DNA from: Candidatus Achromatium palustre
GTDB taxonomy: Bacteria > Pseudomonadota > Gammaproteobacteria > Chromatiales > Chromatiaceae
Reading direction: 5' to 3'
Assembly: GCA_001044195.1 (NCBI GenBank)
Contig: LFCU01000084.1
Location: 1-37,246 of the forward strand
Length of the DNA stretch: 37,246 nt
In this document: piece after piece, positions 17,184 to 25,321 of the stretch
Position numbering within the stretch: the stretch's first letter is position 1
Layout of the letters: every line of letters starts with the position of its first letter
The notes under the pieces: model-generated
What the model saw: the letters and a program-made list of their open reading frames with translations, nothing else
What the model was told of the DNA's origin: nothing
The model's database searches: none
Translations under genes and position numbers: made by a program

Positions 17184-17936
17184 GTGACACAACATATAGC
17201 TCCACAAATTACCCAAATCCCCAAGCACATTGCTATTATCATGGATGGCAATGGACGTTGGGCCAAACGGCACTCATTACCAAGATATTTAGGGCATCAA
17301 TACGGATTACATCCAGTACGCACCACAGTTGAACTATGTGCCAAATATGGAGTGAAAATACTTACTTTATTTGCCTTTAGCAGCGAAAATTGGTTACGTC
17401 CTCCTAAAGAAGTGCGCCAAATCATGGAACTATTCTTTAGATCCCTAAAAGGAGAAATTAGACGTTTACAGAAAAGCGGGGTCCGCTTACGCATCATTGG
17501 AGATCGTACCGCATTTTCTCAAGCATTACAGGAACGCATATCCCAAGCTGAACACACCACAGAACATAATAGCACAGTACTATTACAGATTGCCGCCAAC
17601 TATGGTGGACGTTGGGATATAACCCAAGCCGCCCGTACCCTAGCCCAACAAGTGCAAGCAGGCACCTTACAACCAGAAGCTATAGACGAAAACACCGTAG
17701 CCAATGCCCTTGCCTTTACAGATTGCCCATATCCAGATCTACTGATCAGAACTGGCGGAGAACAACGCATAAGCAATTTTCTATTATGGCAACTTGCTTA
17801 TGCAGAACTATATTTTTCAGACTTATTATGGCCAGATTTCAACGAATTAGAGTTTATTAAGGCCCTAGAAGTGTATGCAAGTCGACAACGACGTTTTGGC
17901 AAAACAGGAGAACAAACTGCAACAGCCCCCAAATAA
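17184..17936 (+). CDS. uppS: (2E,6E)-farnesyl-diphosphate-specific undecaprenyl diphosphate synthase
   Basis: 250 residues, cis-prenyltransferase making the C55 lipid carrier for peptidoglycan. Motifs: HIAIIMDGNGRWAKRHSLPR (catalytic D21), GHQYGLHPVRTTVELC, TLFAFSSENWLRP, LLIRTGGEQRISNFLLWQLA, and AYAELYFSDLLWPDF. The start is a GTG at 17184 preceded by AGGA, giving MTQHIAPQITQIPKHIAIIM. Followed after 3 bp by cdsA and then an overlapping dxr: a tight uppS-cdsA-dxr operon. Confidence 0.96.
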   Translation: MTQHIAPQITQIPKHIAIIMDGNGRWAKRHSLPRYLGHQYGLHPVRTTVELCAKYGVKILTLFAFSSENWLRPPKEVRQIMELFFRSLKGEIRRLQKSGVRLRIIGDRTAFSQALQERISQAEHTTEHNSTVLLQIAANYGGRWDITQAARTLAQQVQAGTLQPEAIDENTVANALAFTDCPYPDLLIRTGGEQRISNFLLWQLAYAELYFSDLLWPDFNELEFIKALEVYASRQRRFGKTGEQTATAPK

Positions 17937-17939
17937 ATC

Positions 17940-18806
17940 ATGCAACAGCATAACCTAACAATGGCATTAAACACCAGAATTATAACCGCTACAATATTAA
18001 TTATAGTATTTGCCGCAGGTGTTGTGCTATTACCAACTATATGGCTGGCATTATTGTTAGGAATAGTTCCCTTATTTGGCATTGTAGAATGGCTCAAACT
18101 AGCTGGCTTTAAAAATTATCAATTTAAAATCATATTGTTAAGTATTTGCACTCTATTAATGCTCCTATTTCTTGGGCTTATATTACATGCCCAAAATTTA
18201 ACTTTAGCCACACACCTAATATCTATAGCACTTATGATTACTGTACTATGGTGGCTACTAACAACTTGGCGTATTTATAAAATAAAAACCATCAAGCCTC
18301 AAAATAAAGAAAACTTAGGAACAGTTTTATTAGGGACTTATATTTTACTTACCACTTGGAGCAGCATGGTATGGCTACATACAAAGCCTCATGGCCCCTG
18401 GCTATTACTATTTTTACTAATCTTAATTTGGATAGCGGATATTGGAGCATTTTTTGCAGGTCGCAGGTGGGGACACGTCAAACTTGCTCCCCTCTTAAGC
18501 CCTAGCAAAACACGTGAAGGAGTATACGGAGCTATGATTGGAGCGGTGCTTTGGAGTGATATTTTGGCAAGCTATTATGGCACTACCATATTAGAATATC
18601 TAGGACTAATACTATTATGCCTTGTAACGGCTGGTGCTTCCATTATAGGAGATTTATATGAAAGCCTACTCAAACGCGAGCGTAATCTTAAAGATAGTGG
18701 TGCCATCCTACCTGGTCATGGTGGGGTATTGGATCGGATTGATAGTTTAACTGCTGCTGCTCCGGTTTTTGTCTTAGGTTTAATGATATTAGGAGTAATT
18801 TCATGA
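17940..18806 (+). CDS. cdsA: phosphatidate cytidylyltransferase (CDP-diglyceride synthase)
   Basis: 288-residue inner-membrane enzyme making CDP-diacylglycerol for phospholipid synthesis. There are about eight hydrophobic segments. The C-terminal signature (about 242-269) includes [12 protein letters not shown] and [12 protein letters not shown], with the metal-binding Asp residues. The [20 protein letters not shown] segment is also typical. Start ATG 17940 lies 3 bp after the uppS stop; an internal Met (MALNTR, 17961) is an alternative. It overlaps dxr by 4 bp (ATGA). Confidence 0.96.
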   Translation: MQQHNLTMALNTRIITATILIIVFAAGVVLLPTIWLALLLGIVPLFGIVEWLKLAGFKNYQFKIILLSICTLLMLLFLGLILHAQNLTLATHLISIALMITVLWWLLTTWRIYKIKTIKPQNKENLGTVLLGTYILLTTWSSMVWLHTKPHGPWLLLFLLILIWIADIGAFFAGRRWGHVKLAPLLSPSKTREGVYGAMIGAVLWSDILASYYGTTILEYLGLILLCLVTAGASIIGDLYESLLKRERNLKDSGAILPGHGGVLDRIDSLTAAAPVFVLGLMILGVIS

Positions 18807-19990
18807 TTGGAGTTGCAGTACTTGGGGCAACAGGATCTATTGGACGCGCTACATTAGAAGTACTAAAGCTCCATCCAGAACGTTTTAAAGTAATCGCCTT
18901 GACTGCGCATCGGGATATAGATCGTTTAGAAGCCCAGTGCTTAGAATTTGAACCTGAGCTTGCGGTGCTTTCTGATCCCAGTGCAGCCCTAATGCTAAAT
19001 CGCAAAATAGCAACCAAACTGCCAAATACTAAAGTACTAGGAGGCAAAGCGGCTTTAGTAACAGCGGCTGAATTGCCTAATGTAGACTACGTTATGGCAG
19101 CTATCGTTGGTGCTGCTGGATTGCTGCCTGCTTTGGCTGCTGTAAAAGCTGGCAAACGCTTGTTACTTGCCAATAAAGAAGCCTTAGTAATAGCTGGCAA
19201 GTTATTTATGGACGCTGTAACCCAGCATGGTGCCCAAATTTTACCAATTGACAGCGAACATAATGCAATATTTCAGTGTCTACCCAATACATCTTTAGAA
19301 CAAGGCTTAACCGCTAGTGGTGTATCTAAAATTATACTCACAGCCTCAGGCGGGCCATTTTTAGAAACGCCGTTAGATGAATTACCAATGGTAACTCCCA
19401 AACAAGCCTGTGCCCATCCTACCTGGCAGATGGGGCGTAAGATTTCCGTAGATTCAGCCACTATGATGAACAAAGGGTTAGAATTGATCGAAGCTTGTTG
19501 GCTATTTAATACTACTCCAAAGCATATAGAAGTAGTTTTACATCCGCAGAGTTTTATCCATTCATTAGTACAATATACAGATGGTTCGGTACTGGCACAG
19601 CTTGGCCATCCTGATATGCGCACCCCAATTGCTCATGCGTTAGGTTGGCCGGAGCGTATTGCATCTGGTGTTCCTGAATTAGATCTGTCTACCATAGCAC
19701 CCTTAGCATTCCATACTCCAGATACAGAACGTTTCCCTTGCTTATGGTTAGCAGCTGAAGCTATTGCAACTGGAGGTACTGCGCCTGCTATTCTGAATGC
19801 TGCTAATGAGATTGCGGTTGCAGCATTTTTAGATCATTCGATTGGGTTTACGGAAATTGCTAATATTGTAAAAAATGTACTGAATATAATTCCAAGTGAA
19901 CCTGTAACAAGTCTAGATATGTTACTAGAGACAGATGCTAGAGCAAGAGCGGCAGCAGAGCAGCAGGTATATGCGGATAAAAGAAATTAG
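18803..19990 (+). CDS. dxr: 1-deoxy-D-xylulose 5-phosphate reductoisomerase
   Basis: 395 residues; second step of the MEP isoprenoid pathway, feeding uppS. NADPH loop [13 protein letters not shown] (8-20); [14 protein letters not shown]; metal/substrate region [13 protein letters not shown]; flexible loop and helix with [31 protein letters not shown]. Overlaps cdsA by ATGA. The TAG stop (19988-19990) lies inside a dispersed hairpin repeat. In many gammaproteobacteria rseP and bamA follow; here metY follows instead. Confidence 0.97.
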   Translation: MIGVAVLGATGSIGRATLEVLKLHPERFKVIALTAHRDIDRLEAQCLEFEPELAVLSDPSAALMLNRKIATKLPNTKVLGGKAALVTAAELPNVDYVMAAIVGAAGLLPALAAVKAGKRLLLANKEALVIAGKLFMDAVTQHGAQILPIDSEHNAIFQCLPNTSLEQGLTASGVSKIILTASGGPFLETPLDELPMVTPKQACAHPTWQMGRKISVDSATMMNKGLELIEACWLFNTTPKHIEVVLHPQSFIHSLVQYTDGSVLAQLGHPDMRTPIAHALGWPERIASGVPELDLSTIAPLAFHTPDTERFPCLWLAAEAIATGGTAPAILNAANEIAVAAFLDHSIGFTEIANIVKNVLNIIPSEPVTSLDMLLETDARARAAAEQQVYADKRN

Positions 19991-20010
19991 GGTGCGCCAT
20001 GCGCACCCTA
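19988..20010. repeat. GTAGGGTGCGC-family hairpin overlapping the dxr stop codon
   Basis: TAGGGTGCGCCATGCGCACCCTA is a perfect inverted repeat (11-bp arms around a single base). It begins with the dxr TAG stop. As RNA it would form a strong hairpin directly at the end of the message, possibly protecting the 3' end or acting in termination, but no clear U-run follows. Confidence 0.85.
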
Positions 20011-20040
20011 CAATATATTCTATTTTGAGATAATTATCTA

Positions 20041-21318
20041 ATGAAACTCGAAACCACAGCCTTACATGCTGGATATGTTGGAGAACCTACTACACATGCC
20101 GCTACTACACCTGTTTATCAGACCACCTCATTTACCTTTGACGATACCCAACATGGAGCGGATTTATTTGATCTAAAAGTTGCAGGCAACATATACACCA
20201 GAATTATGAACCCAACTCAGGCTGTATTAGAACAGCGCCTTACTGCCATGGAGGGCGGAGTTGGAGCCTTATGTCTAGCCTCTGGTATGGCTGCAATAAC
20301 CTACTCCATTCAATGTTTGGCTGATGTTGGCTGCAATATCGTCAGTACCAGCCAACTATATGGCGGTACGTTTAATTTATTTGCCCATACATTTCCTCGT
20401 CAAGGTATTGAAGTACGCTTTGCAGCCCATGATGATTATACAAAATTTAATGAGCTTATAGATGCTAATACTAGGGCTATATTTTGTGAATCTATTGGTA
20501 ATCCGGCTGGCAATGTCGTAGATATTGCCAAACTTGCCGAAATAGCCCATACATACGGTGTGCCTTTAATTGTCGACAATACCGTACCAACCCCCTTCTT
20601 ATGCCGTCCTTATGAATTTGGAGCCGATATCATAGTACACTCACTAACTAAATATATTGGTGGTCATGGTACTAGTCTTGGGGGAATTATTATTGATTCT
20701 GGGAAATTTGATTGGGCTGCTAATGCACAACGGTTTCCTATGCTGAACAATCCTGATCCTTCCTATCATGGTGTAATATATACCGAAGTACTTGGCCCTG
20801 CGGCTTATATAGGGCGGTGTAGAGTAGTACCATTGCGTAACATGGGAGCTGCTATCTCACCATTTAATGCGTTTCTGATTATGCAGGGTTTAGAGACTCT
20901 AGGTGTTCGTATGGAACGACATTGTGACAATGCGCTTGCTGTTGCTAAATATTTACAACAACATCCTCAAGTCGCTTGGGTAAGTTATGCAGCTCTACCA
21001 GACAGCCCATATCATGATGTATGTCAAAAAATTACTGGCGGTAAAGCTTCTGGACTCTTAAGTTTTGGTATTAAAGGAGGCAAGATCGCTGGAGCTAAGT
21101 TTATAGATGCCTTACAAATGATCTTACGTCTAGTAAACATAGGTGATGCTAAATCGTTAGCAAGCCATCCTGCAACTACAACACATCGACAACTTAATGC
21201 TACAGAGTTAGCGGCTGCTTATGTAACTGAGGATATGATACGTTTGAGTATAGGCATCGAACATATCGATGACATTATTGCTGATCTTGAGCAAGCGTTA
21301 GCTGCTGCCTCAAACTAA
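20041..21318 (+). CDS. metY: O-acetylhomoserine sulfhydrylase
   Basis: 425-residue PLP enzyme of the Cys/Met metabolism family; forms homocysteine (or methionine) from O-acetylhomoserine and sulfide (or methanethiol). Motifs: TTPVYQTTSFTFDDTQHGAD, YTRIMNPTQAVLEQR, SGMAAITYSI, the D179 stretch IVDNTVPTPFL, and the PLP lysine K204 in HSLTKYIGGHG. Length (about 425) and the early TTSFTF and LFDL pattern favour MetY over the shorter MetZ/MetB. The last 180 bp and the junction to the next gene are repeated in inverted orientation at 7777-7956. Confidence 0.93.
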   Translation: MKLETTALHAGYVGEPTTHAATTPVYQTTSFTFDDTQHGADLFDLKVAGNIYTRIMNPTQAVLEQRLTAMEGGVGALCLASGMAAITYSIQCLADVGCNIVSTSQLYGGTFNLFAHTFPRQGIEVRFAAHDDYTKFNELIDANTRAIFCESIGNPAGNVVDIAKLAEIAHTYGVPLIVDNTVPTPFLCRPYEFGADIIVHSLTKYIGGHGTSLGGIIIDSGKFDWAANAQRFPMLNNPDPSYHGVIYTEVLGPAAYIGRCRVVPLRNMGAAISPFNAFLIMQGLETLGVRMERHCDNALAVAKYLQQHPQVAWVSYAALPDSPYHDVCQKITGGKASGLLSFGIKGGKIAGAKFIDALQMILRLVNIGDAKSLASHPATTTHRQLNATELAAAYVTEDMIRLSIGIEHIDDIIADLEQALAAASN

Positions 21319-21321
21319 ACC

Positions 21322-21562
21322 ATGCCACAATCTATATTAGAAGAAAAGTTATACCTTCTCAGATTATTTTAAATTACCCTATCCAACTCAAGATGTGGTT
21401 GCTAAATTTTGTTATCAACTCCAAGTCCAAAAAACTTACACTGCCTAATTCTACTTTGTCAGATAATTGTAGGTTATATCGTTCCCACGCAGAGAGTGGG
21501 AATGATATGACAAAGCAGAACTAATTACACAGATAAAGTATTAAATGTTAAAAAACTAACAG
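21322..21562 (+). pseudogene. decayed twin of the 7153-7773 nuclease-like gene
   Basis: Begins ATGCCACAATCTATATTAGA exactly as the intact gene, 3 bp after the metY stop. A 5-bp deletion (intact GAAGAAAAGAAAAG, here GAAGAAAAG) shifts the frame by codon 10. A 72-bp mobile element is inserted at 21449-21520. Similarity ends at 21562 (AAAAACTAACAG), where a GTAGAGTGTGC hairpin begins, so about two thirds of the gene is missing. Confidence 0.93.
21449..21520. mobile_element. 72-bp mobile element carrying the GTTCCCACGC hairpin, with CTAA target duplication
   Basis: Ends TTCTACTTTGTCA (21449-21461) and TGACAAAGCAGAA (21508-21520) are inverted copies (12 of 13). CTAA occurs on both sides (21445-21448 and 21521-21524). 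The intact paralogue at 7153-7773 has the unoccupied site (GCCTAATTACAC on its coding strand, about 7637-7648) with one CTAA. The interior holds the CGTTCCCACGCAGAG...TGGGAA hairpin. Far too short to code for a transposase; it must be mobilised in trans. Confidence 0.9.
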
Positions 21563-21566
21563 TAAG

Positions 21567-21591
21567 GTAGAGTGTGCATTGCGCACTCTAC
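21567..21591. repeat. GTAGGGTGCGC-family hairpin at pseudogene breakpoint
   Basis: GTAGAGTGTGC / GCGCACTCTAC inverted repeat (one mismatch) starting 4 bp after the last base that matches the nuclease-like gene. Confidence 0.8.
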
Positions 21592-21641
21592 AATTAAGTT
21601 TTGCATATTCCTTCGCTATATTTAAGATTGAGGCCAAAGTT

Positions 21642-21854
21642 ATGAATGGAAAATTTACAGCAATTATCAAGCAAGATGGTGATTGGTGGCTTGGATGGGT
21701 TAAAGAAGTGCCAGGTGCTAATGCACAAGAAATAACAAAAGAAGCCTTGATTGAAAGCCTCAAAGAAGCAGCTCAAGACATCTTAGAGCTGCGCTGTATT
21801 GAAGCACACAAACAAATAGATGATGATTACGAGGAAATGCGTATAGCAATATGA
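21642..21854 (+). CDS. HicB-type antitoxin
   Basis: 70 residues, MNGKFTAIIKQDGDWWLGWV, then KEVPGANAQEITKEALIESL and KEAAQDILELR: the partial RNase H-like fold of HicB antitoxins (DUF1902/HicB type). The start ATG 21642 follows GAGG (21630-21633) and matches family N-termini better than upstream in-frame extensions. Ends in an ATGA overlap with the hicA-like gene, the usual hicBA coupling. No DNA-binding extension is present, so it belongs to the short HicB group. Confidence 0.85.
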   Translation: MNGKFTAIIKQDGDWWLGWVKEVPGANAQEITKEALIESLKEAAQDILELRCIEAHKQIDDDYEEMRIAI

Positions 21855-22036
21855 AACGGAACGCTTTAATAAAACACTTATTGCAAAATAATTATGAATT
21901 AGCAAGGGAAGGAAAAAGACACTCAATATGGAAAAATAATAATACAGGTGATTTAACTGCAATTCCTCGTCATAATGAAATAAAATAATTTATGGCTTAT
22001 AAGATTTGCAACGATCTTGGTATTGAAAAACCATAA
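21851..22036 (+). pseudogene. HicA-type toxin with premature stop
   Basis: Reads MKRNALIKHLLQNNYELARE then GKRHSIWKNNNTGDLTAIPR and HNEIK, and stops at TAA 21986-21988 after 45 codons. The same frame continues FMAYKICNDLGIEKP to a second TAA at 22034-22036, which looks like the normal C-terminus, so a single CAA-to-TAA change could explain it. The conserved His of the G-x-x-H-x-x-x motif (H24) is kept. The 45-residue product lacks the last helix and is probably inactive, though this is not certain. Confidence 0.85.
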
Positions 22037-22148
22037 GTTGATGTAAAAAAAGCCAAGTAGGGTACGCAATGCCCACCTTTTAATCATTAAATTATAGTTA
22101 TGGTGTTCATACGCGCACCCTACTACTTTAATATTTTCTGAAACGATT
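22037..22148. repeat. degraded GTAGGGT-family repeats before mutL
   Basis: GTAGGGTACGCAATGCCCACC (about 22058-22078) and CATACGCGCACCCTACTA (about 22108-22125) look like separated, mutated halves of the dispersed hairpin repeat. Confidence 0.6.
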
Positions 22149-23981
22149 ATGAACTCTTTCCCCAAACGCATCCAAATCCTACCATTACAACTCGTCAATC
22201 AAATTGCAGCTGGTGAAGTGGTAGAACGGCCTGCTTCTGTGGCTAAAGAATTAATCGAAAACAGTCTCGATGCTGGAGCTAAACATCTGGATATAACTAT
22301 AGAGCATGGCGGGATAAAACTATTAAGAATACGCGATGATGGCTATGGCATCGCAAAAGATGATCTACCTTTAGCTTTAACCAGATATGCGACCAGCAAG
22401 GTTGCTAGCCTATCAGACTTAGAAAGAGTTGCAAGCTTTGGGTTCCGAGGCGAAGCCTTACCAAGTATTGGCTCAATTGCGCATTTAGAAATAGTATCCA
22501 GAGTTTTAAGTTGTGATCACGGATGGCGCATTGCAGCTACAGAACAAATACCAACTCCAGCCGCACATCCCCCTGGAACTACTGTCACAATGCGTGATAT
22601 ATTCTACAATATACCAGCACGTCGCAAGTTTCTACGCACTGAACGCACCGAATTTAAGCACTTAGAGACGCTGGTACATCGGATGGCTTTAGCTCATAAT
22701 AAAGTAGCGATACGGATGTCGCATAATGGACGGGAAGTGCTTAAACTAACAGCAGCGCACAGTTTAACTGAACAAGAACAGCGTTTAACTAAAATTTGGG
22801 GGAGTTCCTTTTTAGATCAGGCTCTATATTTAGAATATGAAGCTGGCGGTTTGCAAGTAAGAGGCTGGATCACACGCCCAATTTTTTCAAGATCGCAATC
22901 TGATATGCAATGTTTTTATGTCAATCAACGTTTGGTGAAAGATCGCCTAGTTAGCCATGCGATTCGCCAGGCTTGCACTGATATTTTGTATCATGAGCGT
23001 CATCCTGCTTATGTATTGTTTTTGGATATGGATGCTAGTTTAGTTGATGTTAATGTGCATCCTAGTAAATATGAAGTGCGATTTCGTGAAGGGCGTATGG
23101 TACATGATTTTTTGTTTTATGCTGTAGAGCAAGTACTTACAGCACCTAAAATCGTTGGTAATGCTGCAACAGCAACTATGGATGCCAATGCAATACAGGA
23201 ACCGCCAGCAATTTATGGTAACACTTCAGAGCCTATTCCTTATGATGCTATTCCATATCAAACTTCTATCCCATTGTCTGTAACAGAATCTATAGCTGGA
23301 TCTATAGCTGGATCTGAAGCTGGGTCTATATCTAAAGATAATAAATACACCAATAAATATACTACAACTATTGCTGATCTAACTGTACCATCTAGCTTCC
23401 CACCTTTAGGTGTCCCATTAGCTCAACTACATGGTATCTATATCTTATCTCAAGGAGCTGATGGACTAATTTTAGTAGATATCCATGCCGCTCACGAACG
23501 CATTACTTATGAACGTCTAAAACGCCAATTTGCAGAACAGGCCGTACAACGACAATCCTTATTGTTACCTGCTTGCATCAACGTAAGTAAGCAAGAGGCT
23601 GATATCGCCGAACAGCAACAGGACAATCTAGCTGAATTAGGTTTAGAAATAAATAGATTAGGCCGAGAAACGGTTGTGGTACGTGCGATCCCAGCCATTT
23701 TGCAAGGAGTAAATATTAAGCAATTGGTGCAGGATATGTTAGCAGATTGGTTGGCAACTGGCGATAGTAAACGGCTTAGTTTGGCAACTAATGAGATCTT
23801 GGCATCCTTAGCTTGTCATGGTTCGGTACGAGCTAGGCAGCGTTTAAGTATTGAAGAGATGGATCATTTATTGCGCACTATGGAGCGCACTGAAAGGGCT
23901 GACCAGTGTAATCATGGCCGGCCTACTTGGGTGCGTTTGTCTATGCAGGAGTTGGATCGTATGTTTTTGCGCGGGCGTTAA
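22149..23981 (+). CDS. mutL: DNA mismatch repair protein MutL (endonuclease type)
   Basis: 610 residues. N-terminal GHKL ATPase: ELIENSLDAGA (34-44), DDGYGI (63-68), TSK (82-84), GFRGEAL (98-104). The linker (about 335-415) is low-complexity and contains a small SIAGSIAGSEAGSI repeat. The C-terminal domain has VDIHAAHERITYE from about 443, the DxHAxxExxxxE nuclease metal motif. It also has ACHGSVRARQRLS and CNHGRPTWVRLS (zinc/metal-associated). This implies a MutH-independent nicking MutL, as in Pseudomonas. No mutS or miaA neighbour is present. Confidence 0.97.
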   Translation: MNSFPKRIQILPLQLVNQIAAGEVVERPASVAKELIENSLDAGAKHLDITIEHGGIKLLRIRDDGYGIAKDDLPLALTRYATSKVASLSDLERVASFGFRGEALPSIGSIAHLEIVSRVLSCDHGWRIAATEQIPTPAAHPPGTTVTMRDIFYNIPARRKFLRTERTEFKHLETLVHRMALAHNKVAIRMSHNGREVLKLTAAHSLTEQEQRLTKIWGSSFLDQALYLEYEAGGLQVRGWITRPIFSRSQSDMQCFYVNQRLVKDRLVSHAIRQACTDILYHERHPAYVLFLDMDASLVDVNVHPSKYEVRFREGRMVHDFLFYAVEQVLTAPKIVGNAATATMDANAIQEPPAIYGNTSEPIPYDAIPYQTSIPLSVTESIAGSIAGSEAGSISKDNKYTNKYTTTIADLTVPSSFPPLGVPLAQLHGIYILSQGADGLILVDIHAAHERITYERLKRQFAEQAVQRQSLLLPACINVSKQEADIAEQQQDNLAELGLEINRLGRETVVVRAIPAILQGVNIKQLVQDMLADWLATGDSKRLSLATNEILASLACHGSVRARQRLSIEEMDHLLRTMERTERADQCNHGRPTWVRLSMQELDRMFLRGR

Positions 23982-24009
23982 ACATTAATAAATGACTCAA
24001 ATAGCGAAA

Positions 24010-24804
24010 TCAAAAATAAGTACTTATAGCTGCATCTAAAGTATCACGCATATCAGGATCATCAGTCAAAGGTCGCACCAAAGCCATACGACATGCCGAT
24101 ATAGCATCAATACCCTTATTTATTAATTGAGCAGCATAGACTAAAAGACGTGTGGATATGCCCTCATCAAGACCATGACCTTTAAGATTACGAGAGCGGT
24201 GTGCAATCTGTACTAATTTTGCAGCGATCTGCATATCAATCTGTCCTTCATGGGCAATGATTTCAGTTTCAATATCGGCTTCTGGATACACAAAATCTAA
24301 CGCTCCAAAACGCTGCTTCGTAGATTGTTTGAGATCTTTCATAAGACTTTGATAGCCAGGATTATAAGAAATTACGATTTGAAAGTCTGGATGCGCCGCA
24401 ACTAATTCACCTTTTTTTTCTAAAGGCAGGTTACGTCGATGATCCGTAAGCGGATGAATGACTACGATAGTATCTTGGCGGGCTTCCACCACTTCATCTA
24501 AGTAACAAATAGCACCAATGCGAGTTGCAACAGTTAGTGGACCATCTTGCCAAATAGTGCCATTAATATCTAGTAAAAACCTACCTACTAAATCTGAGGC
24601 TGTCATATCCTCATTACAGGCAACTGTAATCAGGGGTTTTTGTAGCTTCCAGGCCATGTATTCTACGAAACGGGATTTCCCACATCCAGTAGGTCCTTTG
24701 AGCATGACTGGCATTCTGGCCGCATAAGCGGCTTCGTACATTGTGATTTCATTGGCTACTGAACGGTAATAGGGTTCGGTTTGTATTAAATATTGGTTTT
24801 GCAT
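24010..24804 (-). CDS. cbbQ: CbbQ/NirQ/NorQ-family AAA+ ATPase
   Basis: 264 residues from the Met at 24804 (MQNQYLIQTEPYYRSV, the family N-terminus; a TTG-initiated form 32 residues longer is unlikely). MoxR-type AAA+ ATPase: Walker A GPTGCGKS (37-44), the nearby YMAWKLQKPLITVACNEDMT, Walker B ICYLDEV (from 99), sensor region VISYNPGYQS, and STKQRFGALDF. In autotrophs CbbQ with CbbO acts as RuBisCO activase; NorQ/NirQ relatives activate nitric oxide or nitrite reductase. No cbbO, RuBisCO or nor gene is beside it, so the client is not shown; similarity is closest to CbbQ. It is convergent with mutL. Confidence 0.85.
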   Translation of the reverse strand: MQNQYLIQTEPYYRSVANEITMYEAAYAARMPVMLKGPTGCGKSRFVEYMAWKLQKPLITVACNEDMTASDLVGRFLLDINGTIWQDGPLTVATRIGAICYLDEVVEARQDTIVVIHPLTDHRRNLPLEKKGELVAAHPDFQIVISYNPGYQSLMKDLKQSTKQRFGALDFVYPEADIETEIIAHEGQIDMQIAAKLVQIAHRSRNLKGHGLDEGISTRLLVYAAQLINKGIDAISACRMALVRPLTDDPDMRDTLDAAISTYF

Positions 24805-25321
24805 ATCAAAGTGCTTAAGTAAGTCTGTAGATTGAGTTACGTTACCATGAGTTATTGAGAAGTTACCAAAAGACTTGATAATTATGTATACTTTTTTCAA
24901 ATTATAGTAAGAGATTTTAACTGCTATTTAAAAGTTGGACAAAGTTACCCATAATTGGACATTATGGGTAATAAACGCAAAATATAATTCAAAGTATTTG
25001 ACTTAAGAATAATCATCATGTATTGTACATTAAGTGGATAGGTTATCCATAAGCGTGAAGGTTTCACGTACCATTATATTATTGTAACTTATTAGTTCGC
25101 AAAGTTATTTTGTCCAAGGATGATCAACAAAATACCTTTTACGGTAATTCCGGGTGCTTTTAAGTATGAATGCATAATGTTGTCAACAAAGGTTGACCGT
25201 TCGGTTGGGACTGCTCAACCAGGACTCTAGTTACATACTGTAAATCAGTTATTAACAGAGAGCGAATTACCTAATTTTTGGATGTCCAACTTTGTCCAAT
25301 TTTTTAGGAACAGGATGAAAT
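24805..25321. other. long hairpin-rich intergenic region
   Basis: About 500 bp between divergent cbbQ and the methyltransferase gene, with no protein reading frame I accept. It contains an element bounded by AAAGTTGGACAAAGTT-type ends (24931-25302) and at least five short hairpins. The downstream gene's ribosome binding site AGGATG is at 25313-25318. Confidence 0.6.
24931..25302. mobile_element. about 370-bp inverted-end noncoding element with many hairpins
   Basis: AAAGTTGGACAAAGTT (24931-24946) is inverted near the right end as AACTTTGTCCAATTTT (about 25284-25299; one mismatch). Hairpins inside: TTACCCATAAT-TGGAC-ATTATGGGTAA (24945-24971), TGGATA-GGT-TATCCA (25035-25049), CGTGAA-GGT-TTCACG (25054-25068), GTCAAC-AAAG-GTTGAC (25082-25097 plus 100, i.e. 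25182-25197) and GGTTGGG-ACTG-CTCAACC (25203-25220). It may be an insertion-sequence relic or a structured RNA. Confidence 0.5.

Noticed and set aside
21986-21988. Possible TAA recoding, because two toxin-antitoxin genes have in-frame TAA
   Set aside because: TAA is the ordinary terminator of many intact genes here (for example cbbQ's neighbour mutL, pyrH and metY), so decay is the simpler explanation.
24805-24900. 32-residue N-terminal extension of cbbQ from TTG
   Set aside because: Family proteins begin at MxxxQYLIxxEPYY; the extension is AT-rich without homology.
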